DNA of 18,726 bases from CALJIC01 sp039805565 (GTDB taxonomy: Bacteria > Chloroflexota > Chloroflexia > Chloroflexales > Roseiflexaceae). The notes below the pieces were generated by a model that was not told the origin of the DNA, made no database searches, and was given only the letters and a program-made list of their open reading frames with translations. The translations under genes and the position numbers were made by a program. Positions 6,915 to 14,947 of this stretch are shown here, piece by piece; position 1 is the first letter of the stretch, and each line of letters opens with the position of its first letter. The stretch spans positions 1-18,726 of the forward strand of contig JBDLTZ010000041.1 of NCBI GenBank assembly GCA_039805565.1. Direction: 5' to 3'.

Positions 6915-8257
6915 AGTTCGTGCTGATCAACCCGACAGCGCCTGTCTGGCGCGTGGCGCAGGGCGAGCGGCCGCGGGCCTCGCGGCTGTTCCGCTTCTCG
7001 ATGCTCCCAAGCCTGTGTGTCGCCGCGGCCATGCCGCCGTTCGTCGACACAACCATCATCGACGAGGAGGTCCAGCCGATCGACTTCGGCGTGGACGCCG
7101 ATCTGGTCGGAATCTCGTTCATGACCTACAACGCCCCGCGCGCCTACGACATCGCCGACCGCTTCCGCGCGCGCGGCACGCCGGTGATCGTCGGCGGCTA
7201 CCACCCGACCTTCCTGCCCGAGGAGGCCAAGCAGCACGCCGACGCCGTCTGCGTCGGCGAGGCCGAGGAGAACGTGCCGCGCATGATCGCGGACTTCGTG
7301 GACGGGCGGCTCCAGCCGTTCTACCGCAGCCCGCCGGTCGACCTGGCGCGCCTCCCGCCGCTGAACCGCACACTCATCCGGCCGAGAGACTACGCCCCGG
7401 TGGACGTGGTGCAGGCCACGCGCGGCTGCCCGTACCGCTGTAGCTTCTGCTCGATCGCCGCCTTCCACCAGTACCGCATGCGCACCCGGCCGGTCGAGCA
7501 CGTCATCGATGAACTGGCGGGCCTCGGCCGCGACATCCTGTTCATCGACGACAACCTGACCGGCGACCGACCGTACGCCAAGGAGCTGTTCGCACGGATG
7601 ATCCCGCTCGGCAAGCGCTGGTTCAGCCAGTGCGGCGTGGGGATCACGTCGGACCCGGAGCTGCTCCGGCTGGCGGCCGAGAGCGGCTGCCGCGGCGTGT
7701 TTGTCGGGTTCGAGACGCTCTCGCCCGAGGGGCTGCGCACCTGGCGCAAGCACAGCAACCTGGGCAAGGACTACCTGGAGGTCGTGCGGAAGCTCCACAC
7801 GGCCGGCATCGCGGTGTGCGCCGCGTTCGTGTTCGGCAACGACCCCGACACCCCCGACGTGTTCCCCGCTACGCTCCAGTTCCTGCTGGATGCGAACGTC
7901 GAGACGCTCCAGGCGACGCGCATGACGCCGTTCCCCGGGACGCCGCTGTTCGACGAGCTCGACGCGCAGGGGCGAATCTTCGACCGCGACTGGAGCCACT
8001 ACGACTTCAACCACGTGGTGTTCGAGCCGCTGCACATGGACCGCGCCACGCTCGACGGCGGGGTGGCGTGGGTGCTGCGCGAGTTCCACGCGCGGCGCCG
8101 GGTCGCACGCCGGGTGTGGCGCAGCCTACGCTATCTCGAGCCGGCGCTGGTGCTGGGCGGCGTGGCGCCGCTCAATCTCGGGTGGCGACTCAAGCTCGCG
8201 GCGGATGGGACGTTCGGCCGCGCGGCGGGCTTCGTTCCAACAACACATGCCAAATGA
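6902..8257 (+). CDS. B12-binding-domain-type radical SAM protein
   Basis: A 451-residue protein from ATG 6902, preceded by AGGAGG at 6890-6895 with six-base spacing. The first 140 residues form a Rossmann-like cobalamin-binding-type domain (VDADLVGISFMTYNAPRAYDIADRF, VIVGGYHPTFLPEEA, ADAVCVGEAEENVPRMI). The histidine-bearing DxHxxG base-off motif is absent, as in many of these proteins. The radical SAM cluster motif C-x3-C-x2-C is at Cys176, Cys180 and Cys183 (RGCPYRCSFCS). A TIM-barrel half follows with FIDDNLTGDRPYAKELF, GVGITSDPELL and GVFVGFETLSPEG. The C-terminus resembles the tail common in uncharacterised class B-type radical SAM enzymes. The substrate is unknown; methylation or an unusual carbon-carbon rearrangement is typical of the family. 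Confidence 0.9.
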   Translation: MQRLKFVLINPTAPVWRVAQGERPRASRLFRFSMLPSLCVAAAMPPFVDTTIIDEEVQPIDFGVDADLVGISFMTYNAPRAYDIADRFRARGTPVIVGGYHPTFLPEEAKQHADAVCVGEAEENVPRMIADFVDGRLQPFYRSPPVDLARLPPLNRTLIRPRDYAPVDVVQATRGCPYRCSFCSIAAFHQYRMRTRPVEHVIDELAGLGRDILFIDDNLTGDRPYAKELFARMIPLGKRWFSQCGVGITSDPELLRLAAESGCRGVFVGFETLSPEGLRTWRKHSNLGKDYLEVVRKLHTAGIAVCAAFVFGNDPDTPDVFPATLQFLLDANVETLQATRMTPFPGTPLFDELDAQGRIFDRDWSHYDFNHVVFEPLHMDRATLDGGVAWVLREFHARRRVARRVWRSLRYLEPALVLGGVAPLNLGWRLKLAADGTFGRAAGFVPTTHAK

Positions 8258-8307
8258 GGAGTAGTTCACCAGGGTGCGGATGGCCGACCGCCAACAGGAG
8301 GCGCGTG

Positions 8308-8905
8308 ATGACGACACACAGCGAGAACTTCGACGTCGAACCAGGCCTCGCTCCCAGAAGGGATGCGCCGGGTTCCGTGGGCTCGTTCAATGCGCAGCCG
8401 GAGCACATCATTGGCCCGGCGCAGACGGTGCCCGCCTTCACGTTCTTCTTCCTCACCACTGAGACGACCTCTGAGCGTATCGGGGATGACTTCTGTCGCC
8501 TGATGAGCCAAGTGCTGACCATCCGAAACACGGCGAGCGTGGTGACGGAGGGCGGGCTGATCATGTGAACGGTCGAGCCGAGCGGCATGTTGGGGCCATT
8601 CACGCTGGAGGTCGGTTTCCCCGTTGCCCCCGGGGACAACCCCCGCGGCCGAGGCCCAGGTCAAGGCGGTGCCGGCGCTGCGCTGCGCGTCGCTGATCCT
8701 CTGCGGCGGCTTCCAGTATCTCGGCCGCTGCTACCAGACGTTGGTGACGGCGCAGGAGACAGGCGGACAACGCGGCACCGGCGAGTCACGCGAGCACTAC
8801 CTGTACTTCGAGCGCGACGACTCACCTGGCAACATCACCTGGGTGCTGTTCGGCGTCCACGACCAACCTGCGGCCAACGGGCGTAGTGTGCGCTGCTCTC
8901 TGTAA
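8308..8905 (+). pseudogene. GyrI-like (AraC effector-binding fold) protein, broken by TGA and a frameshift
   Basis: The start at ATG 8308 has AGGAGG at 8296-8301. The first frame (86 residues) stops at TGA 8566-8568, but the same frame continues with MLGPFTLEVGFPVAPG, a typical GyrI-like strand. Family sequence then moves to the next frame near a G-run at 8632-8635, giving AEAQVKAVPALRCASLILCGGFQYLGRCYQTLV and REHYLYFERDDSPGNITWVLFGV, the second half of the domain, ending at TAA 8903-8905. Removing one G and reading the TGA as a sense codon (TGG would give Trp) restores about 198 residues. Such proteins bind small hydrophobic ligands or act as toxin/gyrase modulators. Two lesions in 70 bases suggest a dead gene, although two sequence errors cannot be excluded. 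Confidence 0.72.
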
Positions 8906-8915
8906 GGAGATAACC

Positions 8916-9860
8916 ATGAAGACGATTGTGATGCCGTTGGACGGCTCAGCGCTGGCTGAGCACGCCCTGCCGTATGCGCGCCTGCTCGCCTCACTGCTCG
9001 GCGCACCGGTGAGGCTGGTGCGCATCGTAACGCCTGATGAGATCCAGGCGGTCCTTATCCGCCTCGCCAGCTCGCCCGAGCGAGCGCAGGGGGCCGATAC
9101 AGATCTGCAGCGCGAGCACCACGCGATCGACGAGCTGACACGGCGGGCCACGACGTATCTCGCCGACCAGGCACAGCAGCTGCACAAGGCTGGCGTGAGA
9201 GCCACCACGACAACCGGTCTGGGCCTCCCCGCCGAAGCGATCGCCGACCTCGCACGGACGGAGCCCGATGCGCTGATCGTGATGGCGACGCATGGCTACG
9301 GCGGGCTGCGGCGCTGGACCCTGGGGAGCGTGGCCGACAAGGTGGTTCACGCCACCACAACGCCCGTGCTGCTGGTACGCGTGGGCGTCACAGCACCGGA
9401 GCCACCCAGTGCGCTGCGCCGCATCCTGGTGCCGCTCGATGGCTCGGCCCTCGCGGCGCAGGCGCTCCCAGTCGCGCTCGAACTTGCCGGTGCGGCGCGC
9501 GCAGAGCTCATCCTGCTCCAGGCCGTGCTACCGTTCAACGAGCTGGGCTGGGATCTCGCACCGCTGGCGGGACCCATACCAACCGCAGCCCTCGAGGAGG
9601 AGCTGATGCAGACAAGTGCGCAGCTCCGTCTGGCGGCCGAGCGCGTGGCGCGGCCGGATCTCACGATCACCCCGATCGCAGAGCTCGGCTACCCGGCGGA
9701 TGTCATTCTGGAAGAAGCCGACAGACGGCGGGCGGACCTGATCGTGATGGCGACGCACGGTCGGAGCGGGCTGCGGCACTGGGTGCTCGGGAGTGTGGCC
9801 GACAAGGTGCTCCACGGTGCCCACACGCCGCTGCTGCTGGTGCGCGCGAGCGCCGCGTAG
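8916..9860 (+). CDS. universal stress protein, two tandem UspA domains
   Basis: A 314-residue cytosolic protein starting at ATG 8916 after AAGGAG (8904-8909). Domain 1 begins KTIVMPLDGSALAEHALPYA and ends with MATHGYGGLRRWTLGSVADKVV (residues 123-144). Domain 2 begins RRILVPLDGSALAAQALPVA (about 168) and ends with MATHGRSGLRHWVLGSVADKVL. Both keep the G-S and H-G-x-x-G elements of the ATP-binding class; the first glycine of the G-2x-G-9x-G(S/T) pattern is Ala in each. ATP-binding Usps accumulate on starvation, hypoxia or redox stress. It is the last gene of the long plus-strand run and converges on the LLM oxidoreductase across 31 bases in which no clear terminator is seen. Confidence 0.95.
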   Translation: MKTIVMPLDGSALAEHALPYARLLASLLGAPVRLVRIVTPDEIQAVLIRLASSPERAQGADTDLQREHHAIDELTRRATTYLADQAQQLHKAGVRATTTTGLGLPAEAIADLARTEPDALIVMATHGYGGLRRWTLGSVADKVVHATTTPVLLVRVGVTAPEPPSALRRILVPLDGSALAAQALPVALELAGAARAELILLQAVLPFNELGWDLAPLAGPIPTAALEEELMQTSAQLRLAAERVARPDLTITPIAELGYPADVILEEADRRRADLIVMATHGRSGLRHWVLGSVADKVLHGAHTPLLLVRASAA

Positions 9861-9891
9861 CCCGACGCGCAGAGGCCGCACGCTGTCACGC

Positions 9892-11022
9892 CTATCGCCC
9901 GCCGCGCAGCAGGCGGGCGATCTGGTACGTGGCGAGAAACCCGTACAGGCCGTCCCAGCGAGCGATGCGCGACGATGCGAGGATCAGGCACACGTGGCGC
10001 ATCCCGGCGTCGCCGAACGCCCGCAGCCGCCGGGCCACACGCTCCGGCGTGCCCCAGATGACCGCCCTGTCGATCACCTCGCGCGGCACCGCAGCGAGCG
10101 CCTTGTCGAGCGCCTGCCGGTCGTAGTGCTCTGGGAGGATGTCCACGAAGCCGCGGAAGCGCGCGCCGAAGGGGTGCTCCGCCCCCACCAGTCGCCACTG
10201 CTCGGCCGGCACCAGAAGACCGAGGTAGCGGATCGAGGGCGCATCCAGCAGCGCTCGGGCCCGCTGCTCGGTGGGGGCGACCACCACGTACTGCCCCATG
10301 GAAGGAGTGATGGCTGCCTCGTCACGCCCCGCCTCGCGCGCTGCAGCCTGGATGACCTGCAGCTTCACCGCGTACTCCTCGGGCGAACCCACCATGTGCG
10401 GGAACCACCCATCACCGTAGGTTCCGGTCAGCCGGAGCATACGCGGCCCGTTCGCGGCGACCCAGATCGTGGGAGTACGGCCTGGTGGTGACTGAAGATC
10501 CATCAGCGCGCGGTCCAGCCGGTAGTGCGCGCCACTGAAGTCGATGCACCCCTGGGAGGAGAGGCAGAGCCGGATGATCTGGAGCGCCTCTTCGAGCCGG
10601 TCCACCGGATGCGAGAAGTCCAGCCCGTAGGGCTCGGTGTTCTCCCGCTCGCCCGAGCCGAGCCCGAGGATCGGCGGCCGCCTAGTCAGGTGCGCCAGCG
10701 TCACCAGCGCCTGCGCGATCAGCACGGGGTGGCGGCGAATCGGCTCGGTCACGCCCACCCCGAGGCGCACGCGGCCAGCATGTGTAGCGGCGTAGCCCAG
10801 GAGCGTCTGGAAGTCATACAGGGCGTGGGGGCTGGGGCACTGGGACGCAAGCCAGCTGAACCGGACGTCCCAGAGGGCGCGTGGGAAGAAGTCCTGAACG
10901 TGATCCGCGACGACCAAGGTGTCAAGATGGGTAAGCCGGGCATAGCGAAGGAAGAGCCGGATGTCGCTCAGCGGCGGAGTCTCCGGGATGAACAGCCCGA
11001 CGGCGATCGATTCACTCGCCAT
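9892..11022 (-). CDS. LLM-class flavin/F420-dependent oxidoreductase
   Basis: A 376-residue TIM-barrel oxidoreductase of the luciferase-like monooxygenase superfamily. The start at ATG 11022-11020 has AAAGG seven bases upstream; a longer frame to 11055 lacks support. Typical features are the N-terminal VGLFIPETPP strand, TLVVADHVQDF, VRLGVGVTEPIRRHPVLIAQALVTLAHLTRRPPILGLGSGERENTEPYGLDF (LGxGxGE followed by N-x-x-P-x-G), GRTPTIWVAANGPRMLRLTGTYGDGW, and the closing WGTPERVARRLRAFGDAGMRHVCL. This is closest in style to F420-dependent methylene-tetrahydromethanopterin-reductase-like members; cofactor (F420 or FMN) and substrate cannot be settled. Its first bases overlap the truncated end of the upstream glycosyltransferase by 11, indicating translational coupling. 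Confidence 0.9.
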   Translation of the reverse strand: MASESIAVGLFIPETPPLSDIRLFLRYARLTHLDTLVVADHVQDFFPRALWDVRFSWLASQCPSPHALYDFQTLLGYAATHAGRVRLGVGVTEPIRRHPVLIAQALVTLAHLTRRPPILGLGSGERENTEPYGLDFSHPVDRLEEALQIIRLCLSSQGCIDFSGAHYRLDRALMDLQSPPGRTPTIWVAANGPRMLRLTGTYGDGWFPHMVGSPEEYAVKLQVIQAAAREAGRDEAAITPSMGQYVVVAPTEQRARALLDAPSIRYLGLLVPAEQWRLVGAEHPFGARFRGFVDILPEHYDRQALDKALAAVPREVIDRAVIWGTPERVARRLRAFGDAGMRHVCLILASSRIARWDGLYGFLATYQIARLLRGGR

Positions 11023-11964
11023 GGTGGTGCCTTTCTGCTGCCAGTGGCAAGCCATGGAGCAGCAGCGGCTTGCCAGCCGCCAGAGCTTCGCTCAGGGTCA
11101 GGCCCCCTGGCTTGGTCGCAACGATGTCCGCCGCGTGGATCAGGTCGATGAGCGGTACGAAGCCGTAGACGATGGTCGGGATAGACCACGCGTGCGAGCG
11201 CAGTCGATCGGCGAGATCCGCGTTCGTGCCGGTCACGACGACGGGCTGCAGCGGCAGCCTGGCCGCATCCAGTGCCTCGGCCAGCACCGCGAGCTGCCCG
11301 ACCCCCGCGCCGCCCCCAAGCAGGAGCAGCACCGGAAGGTCCTGCCGCCACCCCAGCTCGTGCCGCAGCGTCGGCGGGTCGGCACGCGGTGCGATGAGGT
11401 CGGGATGCACTGGGATACCTGTGGTCACCACCCGGTCTGGGTCGAGCTCGCAGTGGAGCGCTTTCGCGCGCGCGTCCGGCGTCGGCACCGCGCAGTAGTC
11501 GTCGTCGCGAGAGAACCAGGTACGATGCACCGCTCCGAGGTCGGTCACCACCGACATCAGCCCCGGGCGCGTATCCTGGCCCCGCAGCACGTGTGCGGCG
11601 ATCGCGGTGTAGATCGGAAACACGCTGATCACGGCGTCGGCGGGATACCGGTGCAGCACAGCGCTGATGGAAGTGCGCAGCAGCCGCTCCACGGCGGCCA
11701 GCAAGAGGCGATTGACGGCCGGGGTGTCGGTGAGACGTAGCCCAGGTGGTAGAGCATCAGGAGCTGCTGCAGCACGTCCAGGTAGGACCGCTCGTAGAGC
11801 CGCAGCATGCGCGCGGCGCCAGGCTGACGGATGGGGTTGATGATCGCCACGCGCACCTGATCCGGGTACAGCCGCTCGAATGCGCAGCTGAGGGCACGAG
11901 CCGCACTCCGGTGGCCGCTACCGGCATCTGCCGTGAGGATCAGGATGTGCTTCGGGGATGGCAT
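11012..11964 (-). pseudogene. MGDG-synthase/UgtP-like glycosyltransferase, frameshifted and C-terminally short
   Basis: Two minus-strand frames together make one protein. The first, from ATG 11964, gives PKHILILTADAGSGHRSAARAL (the MGDG-synthase N-terminal GAGH-type motif) down to LLMLYHLGYVS. Family sequence resumes in the next frame as TPAVNRLLLAAVERLLRTSISAVLHRYPADAVISVFP and continues to 11012. The change falls at about 11716-11735, consistent with one missing base. The second part has LMSVVTDLGAVHRTWF, LLLLGGGAGVGQL and the nucleotide-sugar-binding ADIVATKPGGLTLSEALAAGKPLLL. It then stops about 19 residues later, where relatives have 40-60 more residues. The end overlaps the LLM start. 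It would have made a glycolipid-type transfer at the membrane. Its start lies three bases after the NHL gene stop. Confidence 0.75.
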
Positions 11965-11967
11965 GCG

Positions 11968-12729
11968 TCAGCCCACACGCTGAAGAGCACGCGGATATGA
12001 CACGGGAGCCGGCCTCGAGAGCGAGCACGCCGCTTGGCCCGCGTGTGTCGTGTCCCGGATGACCCGGATGCGGTGGTTCTTCCAGTCCGCGACGTAGATG
12101 GCGCCGTCGGAGCCAACCGCAAGATCGGTCGGGTACCAGAAGGCAGCTTTCACACCAATCCCGTCAGCATAGCCCGCTGTCCCAGTCCCGGCCACCGTGG
12201 TGACGGTGCCCTCTGGGCTGATACGCCGGATTCGATGTCCGCCTGTCTCGGCCACGAAGACGTTCCCGTGCATATCCACCGCGACGCCGACGACAACGTC
12301 GAACATGGCTGTGCTGGCCGGACCATCGCGATATCCCGGCACGCCCGTCCCGGCAAGTGTGCTCACCTGGCCGTCGGGGGAGATCTTGCGCACCCGGAAG
12401 CCGTACGTCCGCTCGCCGAAGTCGAGGAATCGCCCCTCAGTGACATAGAGGTTGCCTGTCCGGTCTATGGCGATGCGGTTGGGCAGCTCGAACTGCGCCT
12501 CGGCGCCAATCCCGTCAGCTGTTCCCGGCAGCCCGCTCCCGGCGAAGGTCGAGACCGTGCCGTTGGCAGCGATCCTGCGGATGATATGGTTGAGCCGGTC
12601 GGTAACATATAGCTGACCCATCGCGTCCACGGCAACATCTGACGGAGCGTTGGACGTCGCCTGCGACACAGGTCCATCGACTAACGGCGCATTCGTGCCA
12701 TAGCGGCGCGGCGCACCGAGACCGGCCAC
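11968..12729 (-). CDS. NHL-repeat beta-propeller protein
   Basis: A 253-residue protein with four NHL blades: DVAVDAMGQLYVTDRLNHIIRRI, RIAIDRTGNLYVTEGRF...RVRKI, GVAVDMHGNVFVAETGGHRIRRI and DLAVGSDGAIYVADWKNHRIRVI. They are linked by AG-G-G-x-DG segments such as STFAGSGLPGTADG. The start GTG 12729 lies nine bases after the previous gene's stop with only GGGGA as a weak binding site. There is no signal peptide, and the first blade lacks its complete preceding linker, so the N-terminus may have been lost; relatives are usually exported and have six blades. NHL propellers bind partner proteins or ligands, so no enzyme function is inferred. The downstream glycosyltransferase starts three bases after its stop. 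Confidence 0.88.
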   Translation of the reverse strand: MAGLGAPRRYGTNAPLVDGPVSQATSNAPSDVAVDAMGQLYVTDRLNHIIRRIAANGTVSTFAGSGLPGTADGIGAEAQFELPNRIAIDRTGNLYVTEGRFLDFGERTYGFRVRKISPDGQVSTLAGTGVPGYRDGPASTAMFDVVVGVAVDMHGNVFVAETGGHRIRRISPEGTVTTVAGTGTAGYADGIGVKAAFWYPTDLAVGSDGAIYVADWKNHRIRVIRDTTHAGQAACSLSRPAPVSYPRALQRVG

Positions 12730-12738
12730 TGGTGACGG

Positions 12739-13746
12739 CTATCCCCGTCTGATGATCGAAGCGAGCTGCTTCTGGACTGCGCCGGGGGTGAAGAACTGAC
12801 CGCTCCGCTCGACCTCCCCCACCAGCGCGACCACCGCGGCGTTGAGCGGCGTCGGCACGCCCACCTGCTGGCCGAGGCGCACGACCTCGCCATTCAGATA
12901 CGCGATCTCGCTCGGCCGGCCGCGACGCAGGCTCTGGAGGGTTGAGCCGAGCACCTCCAGGGAGCTGGTCCGCCGGAGCTGGCGCTGGACGATGGCGCCC
13001 GCCAGGCCCAGCGGCAGGAGGGTGAGCAGGCGAATCAGGCCAACCGGCGCGCCCGGAAGCGACTCCAGCCGGATCCTGGCCCGGCTGACCGTGGCCATGC
13101 CCTCGCGCATCAGCAGGAGCATCACCTGGCGCAAAAAGGGGTCGGCGGCGACCGTCTGAAGCGGCCGGTCGACCAGGGCTGGCACAGCGTTATTCAGGTT
13201 GACCAGCAGCTTGAGCCAGTGGGCGCCCTGGATGTTGTGAGAGGCGGTGGTCGGCACCGCGTCACGCAGGATGCGCATGGCCGCGTCGACCGGCTGCGTG
13301 GGGGCGAAGGGCCGACCCACCACCAGCGCTCCCGGCGCGGCGATCGTGACCGCCCCGGGTGTGAGCGAGGTCGCGATGATAAAGACGACCGCGCTGAGGA
13401 TCTGTGCGGGCGGCAGATAGTTGGCCACCAGATCGTCGCTGCGCACGCCATTCTGCATGGTCACCAGCGGCACATCGACGAGCTGGCGCCGATGGCGCTC
13501 GATGGCCGCGACGACGTCCTGGGTTTTGACCGCGAGCAGGGCCAGGTCAGGCCGGCCGCCGATCGCGGTCGCCGCTGGGACGGGGGCGCTCCATGCGCCG
13601 AGCACGCCATCGATGCGTAGCCCCGCCGTGTACGAGTCCAGCGACTCAGGCCTGACGATCAGGGTGACCTGATGCCCGGCGCGGTGGAGCAGCGCGGCGA
13701 CCGTCCCGCCGATCGCTCCTGCGCCGATGATCGCAATCTGCGCCAA
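12739..13746 (-). CDS. ketopantoate-reductase-like (ApbA/PanE family) NADP-dependent dehydrogenase
   Basis: A 335-residue protein, normal for the family. The nucleotide-binding IAIIGAGAIGGTVAALLHRAGHQVTLIVR lies right at the N-terminus, and the family elements LLAVKTQDVVAAIE, VTMQNGV and HWLKLLVNLNNAVPAL follow, with a C-terminal helical domain (RGRPSEIAYLNGEVVRLGQQVGVPTPLNAAVVALV) carrying the conserved E-x-x-x-x-N-G-x-V. The frame is open upstream to 13965, but TTG 13746 lies six bases after AGGAG and at the exact start of family homology, so I take it as the start. The substrate may be ketopantoate or another 2-oxo acid; the family has many paralogues. It shares its frame with the DUF5519 remnant upstream and leads directly into the NHL gene. 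Confidence 0.85.
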   Translation of the reverse strand: MAQIAIIGAGAIGGTVAALLHRAGHQVTLIVRPESLDSYTAGLRIDGVLGAWSAPVPAATAIGGRPDLALLAVKTQDVVAAIERHRRQLVDVPLVTMQNGVRSDDLVANYLPPAQILSAVVFIIATSLTPGAVTIAAPGALVVGRPFAPTQPVDAAMRILRDAVPTTASHNIQGAHWLKLLVNLNNAVPALVDRPLQTVAADPFLRQVMLLLMREGMATVSRARIRLESLPGAPVGLIRLLTLLPLGLAGAIVQRQLRRTSSLEVLGSTLQSLRRGRPSEIAYLNGEVVRLGQQVGVPTPLNAAVVALVGEVERSGQFFTPGAVQKQLASIIRRG

Positions 13747-13965
13747 AGCGTTCTCCTGGTGCTGCTGCGTCGGGCGCTCAACCTCAGGGGCCAACGCGCG
13801 TGCGCCGCTCTGGTTACTCAGCCGTTCGTAGTTCGCCTGGAAAGGGGCTATCGCCGCCGCCACATCCGCGGGGCCGCGTAGGTAGAAGGTGAGCCAGCCG
13901 GTCTCGGGCGGGATGTGGTAGGGCGGAGCTTTGCCGGCCGCGACCAACTCCTCGCGTATCTTCAC
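13747..13965 (-). pseudogene. DUF5519 (luciferase-family small domain) remnant, in frame with the downstream reductase
   Basis: From GTG 13965 the frame encodes about 73 residues before the reductase start. KIREELVAAGKAPPYHIPPETGWLTFYLRGPADVAAAIAPFQANYERL looks like the C-terminal part of DUF5519 proteins (R-x-x-L-v-a-a-G-r-a-x-x-H-h-x-x-P-x-x-G-W-v-t-f). The N-terminal half of that roughly 100-residue domain is missing. Upstream in the same frame only CLALP precedes, before a stop. Another frame gives GDEHHDV, resembling the domain's middle, so a frameshift may have broken it. It has no stop of its own before the reductase, leaving a possible 408-residue fusion. Confidence 0.55.
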
Positions 13966-14093
13966 GGGGAGGGCTAGACATCGTGATGCTCATCTCCGCT
14001 CAGATCCAGTTGCTGTATCGCGCGATGCGCTTGGATACTGCGAATTGCTGGTGCGCCAACTGCCCGGCTGAGGGGCTGCGCCAGCTCTCGCGA

Positions 14094-14399
14094 TCAGCGC
14101 CCCACCACGCGCGCGCGCTCGTGCTCCAGCTCGAATGCCCAGTACCCCGGCCCCTGCGCAAAGAAGCGCTGGTTCTCAACGGGATCGCCCGCGTACTCGG
14201 GTGGCACTTCGTCTTCAGGGAAGATGGCATCCGCCGGGCAGGCCGGTACGCACGCCCCACAGTCAATGCAGGCGTCCGGGTCGATGTAGAACAGCGGCCA
14301 GTCTGGGCTGCCAGCGGGGCCGGGGACGATGCAGCTGACCGGGCACACCTCGACACAGTCGCCAGCCCGGATACACGCACGGGTGATGATATAGGCCAT
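14094..14399 (-). CDS. FdxA-type ferredoxin with an altered first cluster site
   Basis: A 101-residue dicluster ferredoxin. The start at ATG 14399 has GGGGAG eight bases upstream; a longer frame to 14417 is unsupported. The second site is a complete C-x2-C-x2-C-x3-C-P (Cys44, 47, 50, 54; IDCGACVPACP). The first site reads CIRAGDCVEVCPVSC (Cys9, 15, 19, 23): compared with seven-iron ferredoxins (C-x7-C-x3-CP) it is two residues shorter, and it has Ala where a [4Fe-4S] site has its second Cys. A [3Fe-4S] plus [4Fe-4S] pair is likely. The C-terminal PEDEVPPEYAGDPVENQRFFAQGPGYW is characteristic of the FdxA group. It carries electrons in the cytosol; the LLM enzyme and radical SAM protein are plausible but unproven partners. 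In mycobacteria FdxA belongs to the dormancy regulon (from memory). Confidence 0.92.
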   Translation of the reverse strand: MAYIITRACIRAGDCVEVCPVSCIVPGPAGSPDWPLFYIDPDACIDCGACVPACPADAIFPEDEVPPEYAGDPVENQRFFAQGPGYWAFELEHERARVVGR

Positions 14400-14427
14400 C
14401 GTCGAAGCTCCCCTCATGGCCAGACCA

Positions 14428-14457
14428 GAGCTGGGCTCGACGCAGCGGGCCCAGCTC
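14428..14457 (-). terminator. 9-bp perfect hairpin between the SPW and ferredoxin genes
   Basis: GAGCTGGGC (14428-14436) and GCCCAGCTC (14449-14457) form a perfect 9-bp stem with a 12-base loop, 25 bases after the SPW gene stop on the minus strand. There is no U-tract, so it may attenuate read-through or stabilise one of the two RNAs rather than terminate fully. Confidence 0.4.
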
Positions 14458-14481
14458 CGGTGTCGGGTGGTCTACCACTCG

Positions 14482-14808
14482 CTAGGTAGCGGCCTGACGC
14501 GAGGTGTAGAGGTCGTAGCCGGACAGGATGGCGATGAGCACGCCGATCACCACGAAGGCCCACAGCGCCGTTGCGAGCGCGCTGAAGCCAAACAGGAACG
14601 GGACCAGGATCGCAGCGACACCGGCGACCACGTCCACCCAGCCCTCCCAGCGCTCCGTCGGCCTGGCGTAGGCCTTGTAGGCCGAGACTAGCGTGACCAC
14701 GGCACCGAGCACGATGCTCGCCCAGAAGGCATAGGTGTTGTCGCGGTAGCCGAGTGCGAACGGCGCGGCGATGAGCGCCAGCCCAAGCACTGCTTCAAGC
14801 CAGTACAT
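14482..14808 (-). CDS. SPW-repeat integral membrane protein
   Basis: A 108-residue protein with four predicted membrane helices arranged as two repeats. Each repeat has the SPW-type core: LGLALIAAPFALGYRDNTYAFWASIVLGAVVTLVSAY and GVAAILVPFLFGFSALATALWAFVVIGVLIAILSGY. The start ATG 14808-14806 has a strong GAGGAGG seven bases upstream. The repeat's Ser-Pro-Trp is degenerate (APF, VPF), which is common. Function is unknown. It is the first gene of the minus-strand run and faces hsp20 across a long divergent intergenic region, so both could be controlled there. Confidence 0.85.
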   Translation of the reverse strand: MYWLEAVLGLALIAAPFALGYRDNTYAFWASIVLGAVVTLVSAYKAYARPTERWEGWVDVVAGVAAILVPFLFGFSALATALWAFVVIGVLIAILSGYDLYTSRQAAT

Positions 14809-14925
14809 AGAGGTACCTCCTCGCGGCGGCTCTCGATGGTCAGGAGTCGCGCGTGCGCTGCACACCAGGCATGGCAGACGAGTCCAGCCGACCGTGAGCG
14901 ACTCGCTGCATGCCAAGCGCGCCTC

Positions 14926-14947
14926 GCTGGTCTGCCGTCAGACCAGC
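14926..14947. repeat. perfect 9-bp stem, 4-base loop hairpin
   Basis: GCTGGTCTG (14926-14934) and CAGACCAGC (14939-14947) around CCGT. It lies about 120 bases upstream of the SPW start on the minus strand and about 400 upstream of hsp20. It could be an operator, an RNA stem in the SPW leader or the end of a small RNA; no T-run flanks it. Confidence 0.5.

Noticed and set aside
11716..11740. Programmed -1 frameshift in the glycosyltransferase.
   Set aside because: No X-XXY-YYZ slippery heptamer in the required frame and no obvious downstream pseudoknot; a simple one-base deletion explains it better.
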